Assembly (NCBI GenBank): GCA_002104945.1
Contig: MCFH01000002.1
Span: 744,001-808,000 of the forward strand
Origin: Piromyces finnis
Lineage: Eukaryota; Neocallimastigomycota; Neocallimastigomycetes; Neocallimastigales; Neocallimastigaceae
Direction: 5' to 3'
Length of the DNA stretch: 64,000 nt
Both the position numbers and the translations under genes were made by a program. The notes below the pieces were generated by a model. The model was not told the DNA's origin. It made no database searches and saw only the letters and a list, made by a program, of their open reading frames with translations. Shown here one piece after another: positions 54,201 to 63,241 of the stretch (positions are counted from its first letter, which is position 1; every line of letters starts with the position of its first letter).

Positions 54201-55770
54201 TAAACTCTTTGGAAAGTTCATCTGTAGAAACATTAGGATCGTTGGATTTAGCTGAAAGAATTTGGAATTTATTATGACTGAGAATAGATTCCTTTTCCTC
54301 AATACATTTTAATCTATTCCATTTCAGAATTTTCTTAGGAACATTAAAGTCATTAGAAAAATCTTCCATAGGAATAATTTTACCATTAATAAGAAGTGGC
54401 TTATGGTCTGATACAGGATAAAAATTATTTATAAATGATCCTGAGTGAATAAGATCTTTCATCTTCGAATTGATAAGAGCATGGTCAATGTCGGAAGATT
54501 GATCACCTCGAGTCCAAGAGATAGTAGACCCTCTAAGCGGAAGAATTTCCCAATCTCCTAATCCATTAGTTGATAACCAGTTGGATAATTTTACTTTAGA
54601 CATATTAAAATCACCAACAAGAATCGATGGATGGGATGAATGAGTTTGTAACCACAAGCGAACTTCTAACTTTGCATGATCAACATAGATGTTGTGATGA
54701 CTATGAGGCATATAAACATTTCCAATCGAGCATTTGAATCTATTCCAGAGACTAAAAGTATAAATAGAAATAATATACTTTCCAGAGAAGTTTTCAAGTG
54801 AGGCTTGACATGAATTGTGAAAACCTAAATATAAACCTCTCATTCCCGGAACTGATTCGTCAGCTTTCTTGAAAAAGTGTCTATAGTTTCGCAAAGTAAC
54901 ACGACAAGGATAATCTGTATTCGATCCAGAACCATTACCAGTTTCTTGGAAACATAAAAATAATGGTTTGAAAATAGCTGTGAAATAGCTAATACTATCT
55001 CTCTTTTCGTGATTCCACCCATTGGTGTTCCAACTAAGACAAAAAGAAAAGTTATCAGGCTTGTTGGATGAGGAAGAATCGTTGCTATTATTATTATTAT
55101 TAAAGTCATCGTTATTAATGGATGATGCATCAGAGGAATAAGTAGAACTATTACTAGATGGCTGTGAAACTGAAGAACTATCAACTATTGAACTGTTATC
55201 AGAGTTGATAGAGCTATTAGAATTAATTGTTGAATGTTGAGATTGAAATTGTGTTTGCTGTAGATCTGGAATATTTTCATGATGGGAAACTTGTTGAAGA
55301 TCCTGTTGAAGATCTTGTTGAAGATCGGATTGTTGATGAGATTGTTGAACTGATTGTTGAACTGATTGTTGAAATGATTGTTGAATAGAATGTTGATGTT
55401 TATTAGAAACTAAAATTTTACGTTTGAGAGTGGAAAAAGTGTATTTGTGATTCCTTCTACTACGAGCTGAAAAGGAAATTGAGGTAACTGAAAGTTTCTT
55501 CTTTAACATGTGTAAGATTTTAATACAATCTTTTGATGAACCATGAACCTTGACTAAGAAAAAGTGATCATTGAAAGTTTGAAAATATTTAACACTAATA
55601 ACTGAATTAAATTTATCTTCTAGAATAACCTCGAGTTTTTCCCATAGCATATTTACTGACCATGATCGAATACCACGGATAAAGAAGGAGCGAATATCAT
55701 CTAAGGGGATACCATAAGACCGGGTACCACGTCTGATATAATTCTTATCTTTAATATAAAGGACTGACAT
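51235..55770 (-). CDS. LINE polyprotein: APE endonuclease, reverse transcriptase, zinc finger (copy 1)
   Basis: Single intact ORF of 1511 aa. Residues 1-120 form a basic domain of unknown fold (perhaps the nucleic-acid-binding part that is ORF1 in other LINEs). A Gln/Ser/Asn linker follows to about 240. An APE-type endonuclease spans about 243-460: WNTNGW, the Glu of FQETG, GDFN, SDIDHALI and SDHKPLLI, all catalytic blocks present. The reverse transcriptase spans about 700-1020: GPDGIPIEFYKAL, PKKGDLTDCDNYRGISL, FLDLRKAYDSV, GVRQGCPLSPILFNLFI and the catalytic FADD at 971-974. A C-terminal cysteine cluster at about 1273 (CPNYCPCCKCGD..H.x4.C) resembles zf-RVT. No RNase H domain was recognised. 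A second Asn/Ser tract separates the finger from the last 90 residues. It can in principle carry out target-primed reverse transcription. Confidence 0.93.
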   Translation of the reverse strand: MSVLYIKDKNYIRRGTRSYGIPLDDIRSFFIRGIRSWSVNMLWEKLEVILEDKFNSVISVKYFQTFNDHFFLVKVHGSSKDCIKILHMLKKKLSVTSISFSARSRRNHKYTFSTLKRKILVSNKHQHSIQQSFQQSVQQSVQQSHQQSDLQQDLQQDLQQVSHHENIPDLQQTQFQSQHSTINSNSSINSDNSSIVDSSSVSQPSSNSSTYSSDASSINNDDFNNNNNSNDSSSSNKPDNFSFCLSWNTNGWNHEKRDSISYFTAIFKPLFLCFQETGNGSGSNTDYPCRVTLRNYRHFFKKADESVPGMRGLYLGFHNSCQASLENFSGKYIISIYTFSLWNRFKCSIGNVYMPHSHHNIYVDHAKLEVRLWLQTHSSHPSILVGDFNMSKVKLSNWLSTNGLGDWEILPLRGSTISWTRGDQSSDIDHALINSKMKDLIHSGSFINNFYPVSDHKPLLINGKIIPMEDFSNDFNVPKKILKWNRLKCIEEKESILSHNKFQILSAKSNDPNVSTDELSKEFTSTAFSIADELSITSANNVIKSSFHISQQIFNLQKIKMKLYKRFKKERIYDIDEFIKRIKIYRKLIDYNHKRCNEFRKQEYLHWIKTGCEYMKSHNPKKAWKWIKKTAKIGKDSFFIAQPIKNKNGELVVATEEQLDVWHDHFENLASDPSGVSLDLEHWYEEPTNKRFSLPMLDEWDINQDISIDEVKSAILTTPNYKASGPDGIPIEFYKALVPSSNDSNNATDNNSSGNTTSDNDAHGLNFILKLFNRIWDGDFPNSWNESSIVFIPKKGDLTDCDNYRGISLINNGIKLISKIVTTRISEYGLRNNFIRPEQFGFRKKEESISLFISIQEICRRRQLDNKETYLAFLDLRKAYDSVPIGNILHKLDCLGIRGKSLQFIKNLYLTSKAIVKLDGQFSKSFDVKKGVRQGCPLSPILFNLFINDIFRECEDLGVSLGDTRCCGGLFADDIVICAPTRGCLKKMLRRVNEWALYNEMEFGIQKCSTMVIRPESIENQNKRDPTFYLAGQPIPTTDCYTYLGVPFDKNLSLKPVIKALNNKVLKGLFSVSKFLRNPNIPIPFKKLVLNSQVISRVSYFAPLLGSNKARSRIAQKHVNKGIRWVAGVHKAVSFISLYSISKDLNIPPLSAKCALAQVRCFNKWKNSNCIISHLVNYIPKFRKYTWCKSSRTLDKKLKKHGDVKAVKNFYWKDLKGNSIKAQYYDDNKFIETKDFIKLCYEYPEFAYGFYWLLKARSGYKLDARVAKAAKFVDPVCPNYCPCCKCGDQSIKHWLLDCPTFRDIRIKHYDSIVQLLNFFSQRNSNSPINNNEIDNISRDSNNINSNSNNSSNNNSNSNNSNSNNSNNNNNRNNNISNDSNSEDNNSNLDSNLVNDSNSSNNPVNINVYDYSSVCSKIFKFLLGGRSFNNINYNSREWKELCKRQIQSGTNEGTPFLTVTAELLTKIMPFAIGQQWSMFKRFEATSKSVNAEETVRQARRASATNGDHNFVP

Positions 55771-56375
55771 GATAATAAATTCTAATTAAAAAATATTGAA
55801 TATAAAATAAATACTAATAAAAATTACAAATATAACGTATATGGAAAAAAATCTGTCTCTCTCTCTCTTCTTAAAAGTACTGGATAGAACAAAAATTGTT
55901 ACGATGCTTTGTTTAAAGTTTCTTTTTTTTTTTTGAATTCTAGTTGTAAATTTTCTTTAAAAATTCTAGTTTTGGTTTGTTGTTAGTAAATTCGAATCGC
56001 TTTTTGACACTAAACTTGTTTGACTTTACTTTTCATTAAATATTTAAATTGGTAAAAAATTTGAATCAAGAATGTCGACACCAGAAAGCTTGTGAATAGT
56101 ATTTTTACATGATGTAGAGTGAATCAGTCTCTTACAAGAAACAATACAACAATAGCTACATGAATATAAAAATACAATGCAAATGCTAAAGTTGACTACA
56201 TTGGATTCTTACAAGAGAAGAGTAGTACTACATGAATACATGAATAAAAGAAAAAATACAGCAACAAAATGTATTACTCTTCTAATTAAATACTATACAA
56301 ACTTACCTGAATATCAAACATTCAACTTATTCATCAAATACTTAATTCGATGAATAAAATGTTTTTTAATCGCTC

Positions 56376-56626
56376 AGTACCATGAGCTTAGTCCTAATAA
56401 TTTTCCCTTAAAGACTAACCAAGCATCCATTGCGCAATGCTTGGATTTAATTCTTTCTACTCTCTCAGTACCATGAGCATGAGTAGACTCCCTTGATAAA
56501 CTACGTTTATTAAATAAATGAAGGCACGTTCCAAGAGGGCACCAAGCATCCATTGCGCGATACTTGGATTTAATTCTTTCTACTCTCTCAGTACCATGAG
56601 CATGAGTAGACCCCTTGAGAAACTAC
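56376..56626 (-). repeat. tandem 5'-UTR monomers of LINE copy 1
   Basis: Two units start at 56419 and 56542 (period 123 bp), each beginning CCAAGCATCCATTGCGCRATRCTTGG, with a degenerate partial unit at 56376-56418. The second unit is cut off after AAACTAC at 56626, about 37 bp short of copy 2. Each unit contains two inverted repeats (CCAAGCAT/ATGCTTGG and TCTACTC/GAGTAGA). Such 5' monomers may carry the element promoter. Confidence 0.8.
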
Positions 56627-56633
56627 ACAAAAT

Positions 56634-56639
<6 letters not shown>
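56627..56639. repeat. target-site duplication of LINE copy 2, left
   Basis: ACAAAATTATGAT, exactly repeated at 62341-62353 on the other side of copy 2. The final T merges with the poly-T tail, so the duplication is 12-13 bp. Confidence 0.85.
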
Positions 56640-56685
<46 letters not shown>

Positions 56686-56921
56686 GGCATCAAATATTTT
56701 AAACTTTATTATTAATTTAATTAAAATTATAATACATGTAATATAAAAATTAAAATAAAATAAAAATAAAAAAAAATATGTTTAAATAAACACAAATGAA
56801 TAAAAATTGGGTATAATGTATTCTAGTAATTTTAATTAAAGTAAGAAAGCCACTATCATACTAAAGTATAATAATTGTATTTGACTTCCAATGGGACACC
56901 GAGCCAAAGATCAAAATTTTA

Positions 56922-59900
56922 TCATGGGACAAAATTATGATCTCCATTGGTTGCGCTGGCCCTCCTGGCCTGTCTTACTGTTTCTTCAGCATTGACGCTC
57001 TTGGATGTTGCTTCAAACCTTTTGAACATTGACCATTGCTGGCCAATAGCAAAAGGCATGATTTTGGTTAGAAGTTCCGCGGTTACCGTCAAGAATGGTG
57101 TTCCTTCGTTAGTACCAGATTGAATCTGACGCTTACAAAGTTCTTTCCATTCCCTTGAATTGTAATTAATATTGTTAAAACTTCTTCCCCCAAGAAGGAA
57201 TTTAAATATTTTACTGCACACACTAGAATAATCATACACATTAATATTCACCGGATTATTAGAACTATTACTATCATTAACTAAATTACTATCTAAATTA
57301 GAATTATTATCTTCACTATTGCTATCATTACTAATATTATTATTTCTATTACTACTATTGTTATTATTACTATTGTTACTATTACTATTGTTATTATTAC
57401 TATTGTTACTATTACTATTAATATTATTACTATCTCTACTGATATTATCAATTTCATTATTATTGATAGGACTATTGGAATTACGTTGACTGAAAAAATT
57501 TAATAGCTGGACTATGGAATCATAATGTTTAATACGGATATCTCTAAATGTTGGACAATCTAATAACCAATGTTTAATACTTTGATCTCCACACTTGCAA
57601 CATGGACAGTAGTTAGGACAAACTGGATCAACAAATTTGGCAGCTTTGGCAACTCTAGCATCCAACTTGTATCCGCTTCTTGCTTTCAATAGCCAGTAGA
57701 AGCCATAGGCAAACTCTGGGTACTCATAACATAATTTAATAAAATCTTTAGTATCAATAAACTTATTATCATCATAATATTGCGCTTTGATTGAATTCCC
57801 TTTGAGATCTTTCCAATAAAAGTTTTTAACTGCTTTAACATCTCCATGTTTCTTTAGTTTTTTATCAAGTGTCCTACTTGATTTGCACCACGTGTATTTT
57901 CTAAATTTAGGAATGTAATTGACAAGGTGTGAGATAATACAATTTGAGTTTTTCCATTTGTTAAAACATCTAACCTGAGCTAATGCACATTTGGCTGACA
58001 ATGGAGGAATATTCAAATCTTTTGAGATAGAGTATAAAGATATAAACGATACAGCTTTATGAACTCCGGCAACCCATCGTATTCCTTTGTTAACATGCTT
58101 CTGTGCAATCCTAGACCTGGCTTTGTTGGATCCAAGTAATGGTGCAAAGTATGAAACTCTGCTAATCACTTGTGAGTTAAGTACTAGCTTTTTGAAGGGA
58201 ATAGGAATATTAGGATTTCTTAAGAATTTACTGACTGAGAAAAGTCCTTTCAAAACCTTGTTATTAAGAGCTTTAATAACTGGTTTAAGGGACAGATTCT
58301 TATCAAATGGAACACCAAGATAAGTATAACAATCAGTAGTTGGAATGGGTTGTCCTGCTAAGTAAAATGTTGGATCTCTCTTGTTCTGATTTTCTATTGA
58401 TTCAGGACGAATCACCATCGTTGAACATTTCTGGATACCAAATTCCATTTCATTATACAAGGCCCATTCATTAACTCTTCTAAGCATCTTTTTTAAGCAT
58501 CCTCTTGTTGGAGCACAAATAACTATATCATCTGCAAAAAGTCCACCACAGCATCGAGTGTCACCTAAACTGACTCCGAGATCTTCACACTCTTTAAATA
58601 TATCATTAATAAAGAGATTAAAGAGAATAGGAGAAAGAGGGCATCCTTGACGGACTCCTTTCTTCACATCAAAAGATTTCGAGAATTGTCCATCTAATTT
58701 GACATTAGCCTTAGATGTTAAATATAAATTTTTGATGAATTGTAAACTCTTACCTCGGATTCCTAAACAATCTAATTTATGGAGAATATTACCGATTGGG
58801 ACTGAATCGTATGCTTTCCTGAGATCTAAAAAGGCCAAATATGTCTCTTTATTATCTAATTGACGTCTACGGCATATTTCTTGGATTGAAATGAAAAGAC
58901 TGATACTTTCTTCCTTTTTTCGAAAACCAAATTGTTCAGGTCTAATGAAATTATTCTTTAGACCATATTCTGAGATTCTAGTGGTGACAATTTTGGAAAT
59001 CAACTTAATACCATTATTGATAAGTGATATACCTCGATAGTTATCACAATCTGTCAAATCTCCCTTCTTAGGAATAGAAACAATACTGGATTCATTCCAT
59101 GAGTTGGGGAAGTCTCCATCCCAAATACGGTTGTATAATTTAAGAATAAAATTTAAACCATAAGAATCATTATCTGAAGTGGTATTACCGGAAGAATTAT
59201 TATCTGTAGCATTATTAGAATCATTACTTGATGGAATTAATGCTTTGTAAAATTCAATTGGAATACCATCCGGACCTGATGCTTTATAATTCGGAGTAGA
59301 GAGGATAGCTGACTTGACTTCATCAATACTAATATCTTGGTTGATATCCCATTCATCAAGCATAGGGAGTGAAAAACGTTTATTCGTTGGTTCTTCATAC
59401 CAATGCTCCAAATCAAGACTTACGCCACTTGGATCTGATGCAAGATTTTCGAAATGATCATGCCACACATCTAGTTGTTCTTCCGTAGCAACAACTAACT
59501 CTCCATTTTTATTTTTAATTGGTTGAGCAATAAAGAAAGAATCTTTTCCAATTTTTGCAGTTTTCTTGATCCATTTCCAGGCCTTCTTAGGATTATGACT
59601 CTTCATATACTCACATCCTGTTTTAATCCAATGAAGATATTCTTGTTTCCTAAATTCATTACATCTTTTGTGGATGTAATCAATGAGCTTACGGTAGATT
59701 TTAATTCTTTTAATAAATTCATCTATATCATAAATTCTTTCTTTTTTAAATCTCTTATACAACTTCATTTTGATTTTTTGGAGATTAAAAATTTGTTGTG
59801 AAATATGAAATGAAGACTTTATAACATTATTTGCTGAGGTAATACTGAGCTCGTCTGCAATTGAAAAAGCAGTTGAAGTAAATTCTTTGGAAAGATCATC

Positions 59901-61448
59901 TGTAGAAACATTAGGATCGTTGAATTTTGCTGAAAGTATTTGGAATTTATTATGACTGAGAATAGATTCCTTTTCCTCAATACATTTTAATCTATTCCAT
60001 TTCAGAATTTTCTTAGGAACGTTAAAGTCATTAGAAAAATCTTCCATAGGAATAATTTTACCATTAATAAGAAGTGGCTTATGGTCTGATACAGGATAAA
60101 AATTATTTATAAATGATCCTGAGTGAATAAGATCTTTCATCTTCGAATTGATAAGAGCATGGTCAATGTCGGAAGATTGTTCACCTCGAGTCCAAGAGAT
60201 AGTAGACCCTCTAAGCGGAAGAATTTCCCAATCTCCTAATCCATTAGTTGATAACCAGTTGGATAATTTTACTTTAGACATATTAAAATCACCAACAAGA
60301 ATCGATGGATGGGATGAATGAGTTTGTAACCACAAGCGAACTTCTAACTTTGCATGATCAACATAGATGTTGTGATGACTATGAGGCATATAAACATTTC
60401 CAATCGAGCATTTGAATCTATTCCAGAGACTAAAAGTATAAATAGAAATAATATACTTTCCAGAGAAGTTTTCAAGTGAGGCTTGACACGAATTGTGAAA
60501 ACCTAAATATAAACCTCTCATTCCCGGAACTGATTCGTCAGCTTTCTTGAAAAAGTGTCTATAGTTTCGCAAAGTAACACGACAAGGATAATCTGTATTC
60601 GATCCAGAACCATTACCAGTTTCTTGGAAACATAAGAATAATGGTTTGAAAATAGCTGTGAAATAGCTAATACTATCTCTCTTTTCATGATTCCACCCAT
60701 TGGTGTTCCAACTAAGACAAAAAGAAAAGTTATCAGGCTTGTTGGATGAGGAAGAATCGTTGCTATTATTATTATTATTAAAGTCATCGTTATTAATGGA
60801 TGATGCATCAGAGGAATAAGTAGAACTATTACTAGATGGCTGTGAAACTGAAGAACTATCAACTATTGAACTGTTATCAGAGTTGATAGAACTATTAGAA
60901 TTAATTGTTGAATGTTGAGATTGAAATTGTGTTTGCTGTAGATCTGGAATATTTTCATGATGGGAAACTTGTTGAAGATCCTGTTGAAGATCTCGTTGAA
61001 GATCGGATTGTTGATGAGATTGTTGAACTGATTGTTGAACTGATTGTTGAAATGATTGTTGAATAGAATGTTGATGTTTATTAGAAACTAAAATTTTACG
61101 TTTGAGAGTGGAAAAAGTGTATTTGTGATTCCTTCTACTACGAGCTGAAAAGGAAATTGAGGTAACTGAAAGTTTCTTCTTTAACATGTGTAAGATTTTA
61201 ATACAATCTTTTGATGAACCATGAACCTTGACTAAGAAAAAGTGATCATTGAAAGTTTGAAAATATTTAACACTAATAACTGAATTAAATTTATCTTCTA
61301 GAATAACCTCGAGTTTTTCCCATAGCATATTTACTGACCATGATCGAATACCACGGATAAAGAAGGAGCGAATATCATCTAAGGGGATACCATAAGACCG
61401 GGTACCACGTCTGATATAATTCTTATCTTTAATATAAAGGACTGACAT
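56922..61448 (-). CDS. LINE polyprotein: APE endonuclease, reverse transcriptase, zinc finger (copy 2)
   Basis: Intact ORF of 1508 aa with the same domain order and catalytic motifs as the 51235-55770 copy (WNTNGW, GDFN, SDHKPL, FLDLRKAYDSV, FADD, the CPCCKC cluster). About a dozen substitutions are seen by eye, among them TRGE for TRGD, AKFN for AKSN, DYIH for DYNH, KALI for KALV, DSYG for DAHG, LYNR for LFNR, IVSIPKK for IVFIPKK and KANV for KAIV. There is also a three-residue length change in the Asn/Ser tract near the C terminus. None touches a catalytic residue. The ATG context and the first 140 residues are identical, supporting the same start. Confidence 0.93.
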   Translation of the reverse strand: MSVLYIKDKNYIRRGTRSYGIPLDDIRSFFIRGIRSWSVNMLWEKLEVILEDKFNSVISVKYFQTFNDHFFLVKVHGSSKDCIKILHMLKKKLSVTSISFSARSRRNHKYTFSTLKRKILVSNKHQHSIQQSFQQSVQQSVQQSHQQSDLQRDLQQDLQQVSHHENIPDLQQTQFQSQHSTINSNSSINSDNSSIVDSSSVSQPSSNSSTYSSDASSINNDDFNNNNNSNDSSSSNKPDNFSFCLSWNTNGWNHEKRDSISYFTAIFKPLFLCFQETGNGSGSNTDYPCRVTLRNYRHFFKKADESVPGMRGLYLGFHNSCQASLENFSGKYIISIYTFSLWNRFKCSIGNVYMPHSHHNIYVDHAKLEVRLWLQTHSSHPSILVGDFNMSKVKLSNWLSTNGLGDWEILPLRGSTISWTRGEQSSDIDHALINSKMKDLIHSGSFINNFYPVSDHKPLLINGKIIPMEDFSNDFNVPKKILKWNRLKCIEEKESILSHNKFQILSAKFNDPNVSTDDLSKEFTSTAFSIADELSITSANNVIKSSFHISQQIFNLQKIKMKLYKRFKKERIYDIDEFIKRIKIYRKLIDYIHKRCNEFRKQEYLHWIKTGCEYMKSHNPKKAWKWIKKTAKIGKDSFFIAQPIKNKNGELVVATEEQLDVWHDHFENLASDPSGVSLDLEHWYEEPTNKRFSLPMLDEWDINQDISIDEVKSAILSTPNYKASGPDGIPIEFYKALIPSSNDSNNATDNNSSGNTTSDNDSYGLNFILKLYNRIWDGDFPNSWNESSIVSIPKKGDLTDCDNYRGISLINNGIKLISKIVTTRISEYGLKNNFIRPEQFGFRKKEESISLFISIQEICRRRQLDNKETYLAFLDLRKAYDSVPIGNILHKLDCLGIRGKSLQFIKNLYLTSKANVKLDGQFSKSFDVKKGVRQGCPLSPILFNLFINDIFKECEDLGVSLGDTRCCGGLFADDIVICAPTRGCLKKMLRRVNEWALYNEMEFGIQKCSTMVIRPESIENQNKRDPTFYLAGQPIPTTDCYTYLGVPFDKNLSLKPVIKALNNKVLKGLFSVSKFLRNPNIPIPFKKLVLNSQVISRVSYFAPLLGSNKARSRIAQKHVNKGIRWVAGVHKAVSFISLYSISKDLNIPPLSAKCALAQVRCFNKWKNSNCIISHLVNYIPKFRKYTWCKSSRTLDKKLKKHGDVKAVKNFYWKDLKGNSIKAQYYDDNKFIDTKDFIKLCYEYPEFAYGFYWLLKARSGYKLDARVAKAAKFVDPVCPNYCPCCKCGDQSIKHWLLDCPTFRDIRIKHYDSIVQLLNFFSQRNSNSPINNNEIDNISRDSNNINSNSNNSNNNNSNSNNSNNNNSSNRNNNISNDSNSEDNNSNLDSNLVNDSNSSNNPVNINVYDYSSVCSKIFKFLLGGRSFNNINYNSREWKELCKRQIQSGTNEGTPFLTVTAELLTKIMPFAIGQQWSMFKRFEATSKSVNAEETVRQARRASATNGDHNFVP

Positions 61449-62000
61449 GATAATAAATTCTAATTAAAAAATATTGAATATAAAATAAATACTAATAAAA
61501 ATTACAAATATAACGTATATGGAAAAAAATCTGTCTCTCTCTCTCTTCTTAAAAGTACTGGATAGTACAAAAATTGTTACGATGCTTTGTTTAAAGTTTC
61601 TTATTTTTTGAATTCTAGTTGTAAATTTTCTTTAAAAATTCTAGTTTTGGTTTGTTGTTAGTAAATTCGAATCGCTTTTTGACACTAAACTTGTTTGACT
61701 TTACTTTTCATTAAATATTTAAATTGGTAAAAAATTTGAATCAAGAATGTCGACACCAGAAAGCTTGTGAATAGTATTTTTACATGATGTAGAGTGAATC
61801 AGTCTCTTACAAGAAACAATACAACAATAGCTACATGAATATAAAAGTACAATGCAAATGCTAAAGTTGACTACATTGGATTCTTACAAGAGAAGAGTAG
61901 TACTACATGAATACATGAATAAAAGAAAAAATACAGCAACAAAATGTATTACTCTTCTAATTAAATACTATACAAACTTACCTGAAAAATCAAACATTCA

Positions 62001-62028
62001 CTTATTCATCAAATACTTAAATTTGATG
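62001..62028. repeat. 11-bp perfect inverted repeat in the LINE 5' UTR
   Basis: ATTCATCAAAT pairs with ATTTGATGAAT around ACTTAA. The matching place in copy 1 (about 56327-56353) keeps only the outer seven pairs. It lies between the monomers and the ORF. Confidence 0.6.
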
Positions 62029-62094
62029 AATAAAATGTTTTTTAATCGCTCAGTACCATGAGCTTAGTCCTAATAATTTTCCCTTAAAGACTAA

Positions 62095-62340
62095 CCAAGC
62101 ATCCATTGCGCAATGCTTGGATTTAATTCTTTCTACTCTCTCAGTACCATGAGCATGAGTAGACCCCCTTGAGAAATTACATTTATTAAATAAATGAAGG
62201 CACATTCCTAAGAGGGCACCAAGCATCCATTGCGCAATACTTGGATTTAATTCTTTCTACTCTCTCAGTACCATGAGCATGAGTAGACCCCCTTGAGAAA
62301 CTACATTTATTAAATAAATGAAGGCACGTTCCCAAGAGGG
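62095..62340 (-). repeat. tandem 5'-UTR monomers of LINE copy 2
   Basis: Two complete units start at 62095 and 62219 (period 124 bp), ending in AAGAGGG at 62340 where the target-site duplication begins. In the first unit CCAAGCAT (62095-62102) pairs with ATGCTTGG (62113-62120) around a loop holding most of TTGCGCAA. TCTACTC (62132-62138) pairs with GAGTAGA (62157-62163) around a loop that contains CTCA..TGAG. Transcription of the element would start at or beyond these units. Confidence 0.82.
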
Positions 62341-62361
62341 ACAAAATTATGATCTCCATTG
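62341..62361 (-). mobile_element. remnant of the older LINE copy: ORF-end fragment and right target-site duplication
   Basis: 21 bp identical to the end of the LINE ORF (compare 51242-51262 and 56931-56951). After this the sequence is unrelated. Its first 13 bp are the right-hand duplication of copy 2. Taken with the 50782-50975 piece, it shows that both full elements sit inside one short truncated copy. Confidence 0.7.
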
Positions 62362-63241
62362 ATTATTGTTGAATTCAATAATAAAAAAATTTACACTTTA
62401 TGTTCTTTTAAAAAGTTCTTCATGATAATAACATATATTTTTACCTTTTAAGAATAAAATAATTTAATTATTTTTTATTTTTTATTTTTTATTTTATTTT
62501 TTTTTTTTTTTTTTTTTTTTTTTATTCTATATTATAAAATTATTAATATATGCAATATTTATATAATTAAAATTCTATAAAATATATTTTTTGCTTATTA
62601 TAATACTATTTTACTTAAGAATATTTTGGTTATTTTTTTTTTAAAAAAAAAAAAAAGTTTTTTATTAACATATAAAATTATCGTTTTATTTTTCTTTTCT
62701 TTTAATATTATTGATAAATATATATTATATAGTTATAAAAGAAAAAATAAAATATTTGATAATTTAAAATTATATTAGCATTATAAAGAAAAGAAAATAA
62801 TACTATTTTTATTTTATAACAAATTCATAAAATTTTTTGTTAAATATTTTTTTTTCAATTCTTTATAATTTTTTGGAATAATATAAATAAAAAGGCATAT
62901 TTTTTTATTTGCAAATATTATATGGCAGGATATAATTTTTTTTTTTTGTATGTGTATGTGTTTGCTTTAAATAAAATATCTTAATGTTTCCCCATTAACC
63001 CATTATTTTATTTTATTTTATTTTAAAAAGATAAGTGATGCTTTGTTATTGTAATTATTAATTGGTAAAGAAAATAAATTTTTTAAATTTTATCCTTTTT
63101 CTTTAATTTTCCTTAAAAGTTTTGGAAATAGAAAAAAAATAAAATTTAATATCAAAATTGTTATATTTTAAGAAAATTATAATTTTTTAATTTCTTTTTT
63201 TTTTTTTTGTATATTAATTATAAATTTAAAAATTAAAAAAT
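62362..63241. other. AT-rich spacer downstream of glycogen synthase
   Basis: 880 bp of A/T sequence with long T tracts (for example about 62497-62523). It contains the 3' UTR of the minus-strand glycogen synthase. No other feature seen. Confidence 0.65.

Larger units (their letters stand above)
50976..56626 (-). mobile_element. full-length non-LTR retrotransposon (LINE), copy 1
   Basis: About 5.65 kb on the minus strand. From its 3' end: poly-A tail (T18 at 50976-50993), 3' UTR 50994-51234, one intact ORF 55770-51235, 5' UTR 55771-56626 with tandem monomers at the far end. It lies inside the older relic. Its low-side flank is that relic's 3' UTR broken at GCCACTAT. Its high-side flank is ACAAAATTATGATCTCC, which in an intact copy lies 72 bp further on, so this insertion replaced 72 bp of target and shows no target-site duplication. 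The coding regions of copies 1 and 2 differ at about a dozen residues. Confidence 0.88.
56640..62340 (-). mobile_element. full-length non-LTR retrotransposon (LINE), copy 2
   Basis: About 5.7 kb on the minus strand, same order as copy 1: long poly-A tail (T43 at 56640-56682), 3' UTR 56683-56921, intact ORF 61448-56922, 5' UTR 61449-62340 with two full monomers. A perfect 13-bp target-site duplication flanks it (56627-56639 and 62341-62353). It inserted directly against the 5' end of copy 1, so the two elements are head-to-tail. The long homogeneous tail, the exact duplication and the intact ORF point to a recent insertion, later than copy 1. Confidence 0.92.
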
